From JABMPR01 sp964508765 (GTDB lineage Bacteria > Fidelibacterota > UBA8477 > JABMPR01): 32,607 bases of DNA. Position 1 is the first letter of the stretch. Each line of letters begins with the position of its first letter. The translations under genes and the position numbers were made by a program. Below, in pieces: positions 32,198-32,607 of this stretch. The DNA is taken from assembly GCA_964508765.1 (NCBI GenBank), contig CAZDVD010000030.1, positions 1 to 32,607 of the forward strand, given 5' to 3'. Under the pieces are notes generated by a model that saw nothing but the letters and a program-made list of their open reading frames with translations, was not told the DNA's origin and made no database searches.

Positions 32198-32227
32198 AAC
32201 CACGGATTTCACTGATTACACAGATTG
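32198..32227 (+). repeat. Solo cassette-type end, 9-bp units (CACNGATTN type)
   Basis: Directly after the MmgE/PrpD stop comes an AACCAC start followed by three 9-base units of the CACNGATTN kind, matching the left end of cassettes 2 and 3. No GxxExxY gene follows in the next 380 bases, so it is a solo end or a deleted cassette. Confidence 0.6.
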
Positions 32228-32272
32228 TGTTTAATGACCTGAGGGACCGGACTGGTGGTTTAATCTTCACAA

Positions 32273-32340
32273 CCTGCCTGCGCCTGTCCGCCGTACTTCC
32301 TACTAAGGAAGGCGGGCGTAGCCGTTTCGGCGAAGGCAGG
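32273..32340. repeat. GC-rich imperfect palindrome
   Basis: CCTGCC (32273-32278) is matched by GGCAGG (32335-32340), and inside lie CCGCC/GGCGG and CTTCC/GGAAG arms (32288-32315). It is of the dispersed palindromic type common in environmental genomes. Confidence 0.5.
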
Positions 32341-32382
32341 CGAATGAACGAAAACCACGAACTGGTTTATTTCACATTGATG

Positions 32383-32416
32383 TAGGGCTGTAATGTATTA
32401 CGGCCCTATTTTCTTT
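32383..32416 (+). terminator. Rho-independent terminator after the MmgE/PrpD gene
   Basis: An 11-bp stem (32383-32393 with 32398-32408, one G-T pair) with loop TGTA is followed by TTTTCTTT. It is 187 bases after the MmgE/PrpD stop, the first strong + strand terminator there. Confidence 0.82.
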
Positions 32417-32526
32417 AACACCCGCGTCAACCTGCCTGACAAGCCGGTGCCTGAAAGCAAAGGCTGCTCGAAGGAGAGCGGGTGATTTTTATTGAGATAA
32501 AGTCAGCAGCAGCATGTGCATTCGGA

Positions 32527-32557
32527 CCCTGAGTAGCCCGGAGGGCGTATCGAAGGG
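32527..32557. repeat. CCCTGAG...CGAAGGG palindromic repeat
   Basis: CCCTGAG (32527-32533) and CGAAGGG (32551-32557) bracket an internal GC-rich arm. It is the reverse-orientation relative of the CCCTTCGA...CTCAGGG copy at 20871. Confidence 0.5.
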
Positions 32558-32607
32558 CACATTGACAAGCCTTGGTGCGCCGACTATATTCACGCCGCTT
32601 ATGCGTC

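Larger units (their letters stand above)
32228..32607. other. Gene-free, repeat-rich tail of the window
   Basis: I see no credible gene in this stretch. It holds a G/C-rich hairpin cluster with a core stem at 32288-32315, one clear terminator at 32383-32416 and a TTCGA/CCCTGAG palindromic repeat at 32527-32557. Short fragments such as CCTGCC/GGCAGG at 32273-32340 recur around the hairpin. Confidence 0.6.

Overview
The window is a stretch of chromosome, or of a metagenome-assembled contig, from an uncultured Gram-negative bacterium. Evidence for an outer membrane comes from a predicted outer-membrane barrel fused to a SppA peptidase, a secreted barrel-like protein with a signal peptide, and a membrane-anchored penicillin-acylase homologue. 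Gene content, Shine-Dalgarno starts, many short palindromic intergenic repeats and multiple GxxExxY and four-helix-bundle cassettes suit the FCB group (Bacteroidota, Chlorobiota or Neomarinimicrobiota-like). This placement is inference; no rRNA or other marker gene is present. Every supported gene is on the + strand. A run of 100 Ns at 28934-29033 is flanked by identical 55-base ends and is an assembly artefact.

Layout. 1-2674: a terminator, a broken acyltransferase-3 gene, an NTF2-like protein and a short-chain dehydrogenase. 2862-3848: an aldo/keto reductase of the YghZ type. 3989-11434: a long co-directional run with the B12-binding subunit of methylmalonyl-CoA mutase, an acyl-CoA carboxylase beta subunit, a TPR/proline-rich protein, a family-2 glycosyltransferase, a HAD phosphatase, a penicillin-acylase family hydrolase and a small membrane protein. 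11590-13466: a SpoU-type RNA methyltransferase and a secreted protein of unknown function with its own promoter and terminator. 13663-17242: a tight operon (CBS-pair protein, HAD phosphatase, VOC protein, homocysteine S-methyltransferase-like protein, MutY) ending in a terminator.

17461-32196 is a citrate/isocitrate region: a CitD-CitE fusion, CitF, an HD-domain protein, barrel-SppA, an aconitase/homoaconitase-like enzyme, a CDF metal transporter, a HAD phosphatase, an isocitrate-dehydrogenase-like enzyme and a MmgE/PrpD protein. Citrate lyase would split citrate to acetate and oxaloacetate, while the aconitase-like and isocitrate-dehydrogenase-like enzymes would take it to 2-oxoglutarate. 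The exact substrates of the last three enzymes are not settled by sequence alone.

The most striking feature is that this region is punctuated by four compact one-gene cassettes of about 450-470 bp: three carry a GxxExxY (PD-(D/E)xK-like) gene and one a four-helix-bundle (23S-IVP-like) gene. Each gene sits between imperfect inverted repeats. The repeats are themselves made of about three short tandem units, 9 bp for GxxExxY and 7 bp for the four-helix bundle, and the unit sequence changes with the protein subfamily. Solo repeat ends without a gene lie at 11447, 28820 and 32198. Together they look like a family of minimal mobile or domesticated elements, one of which splits the citrate lyase operon.
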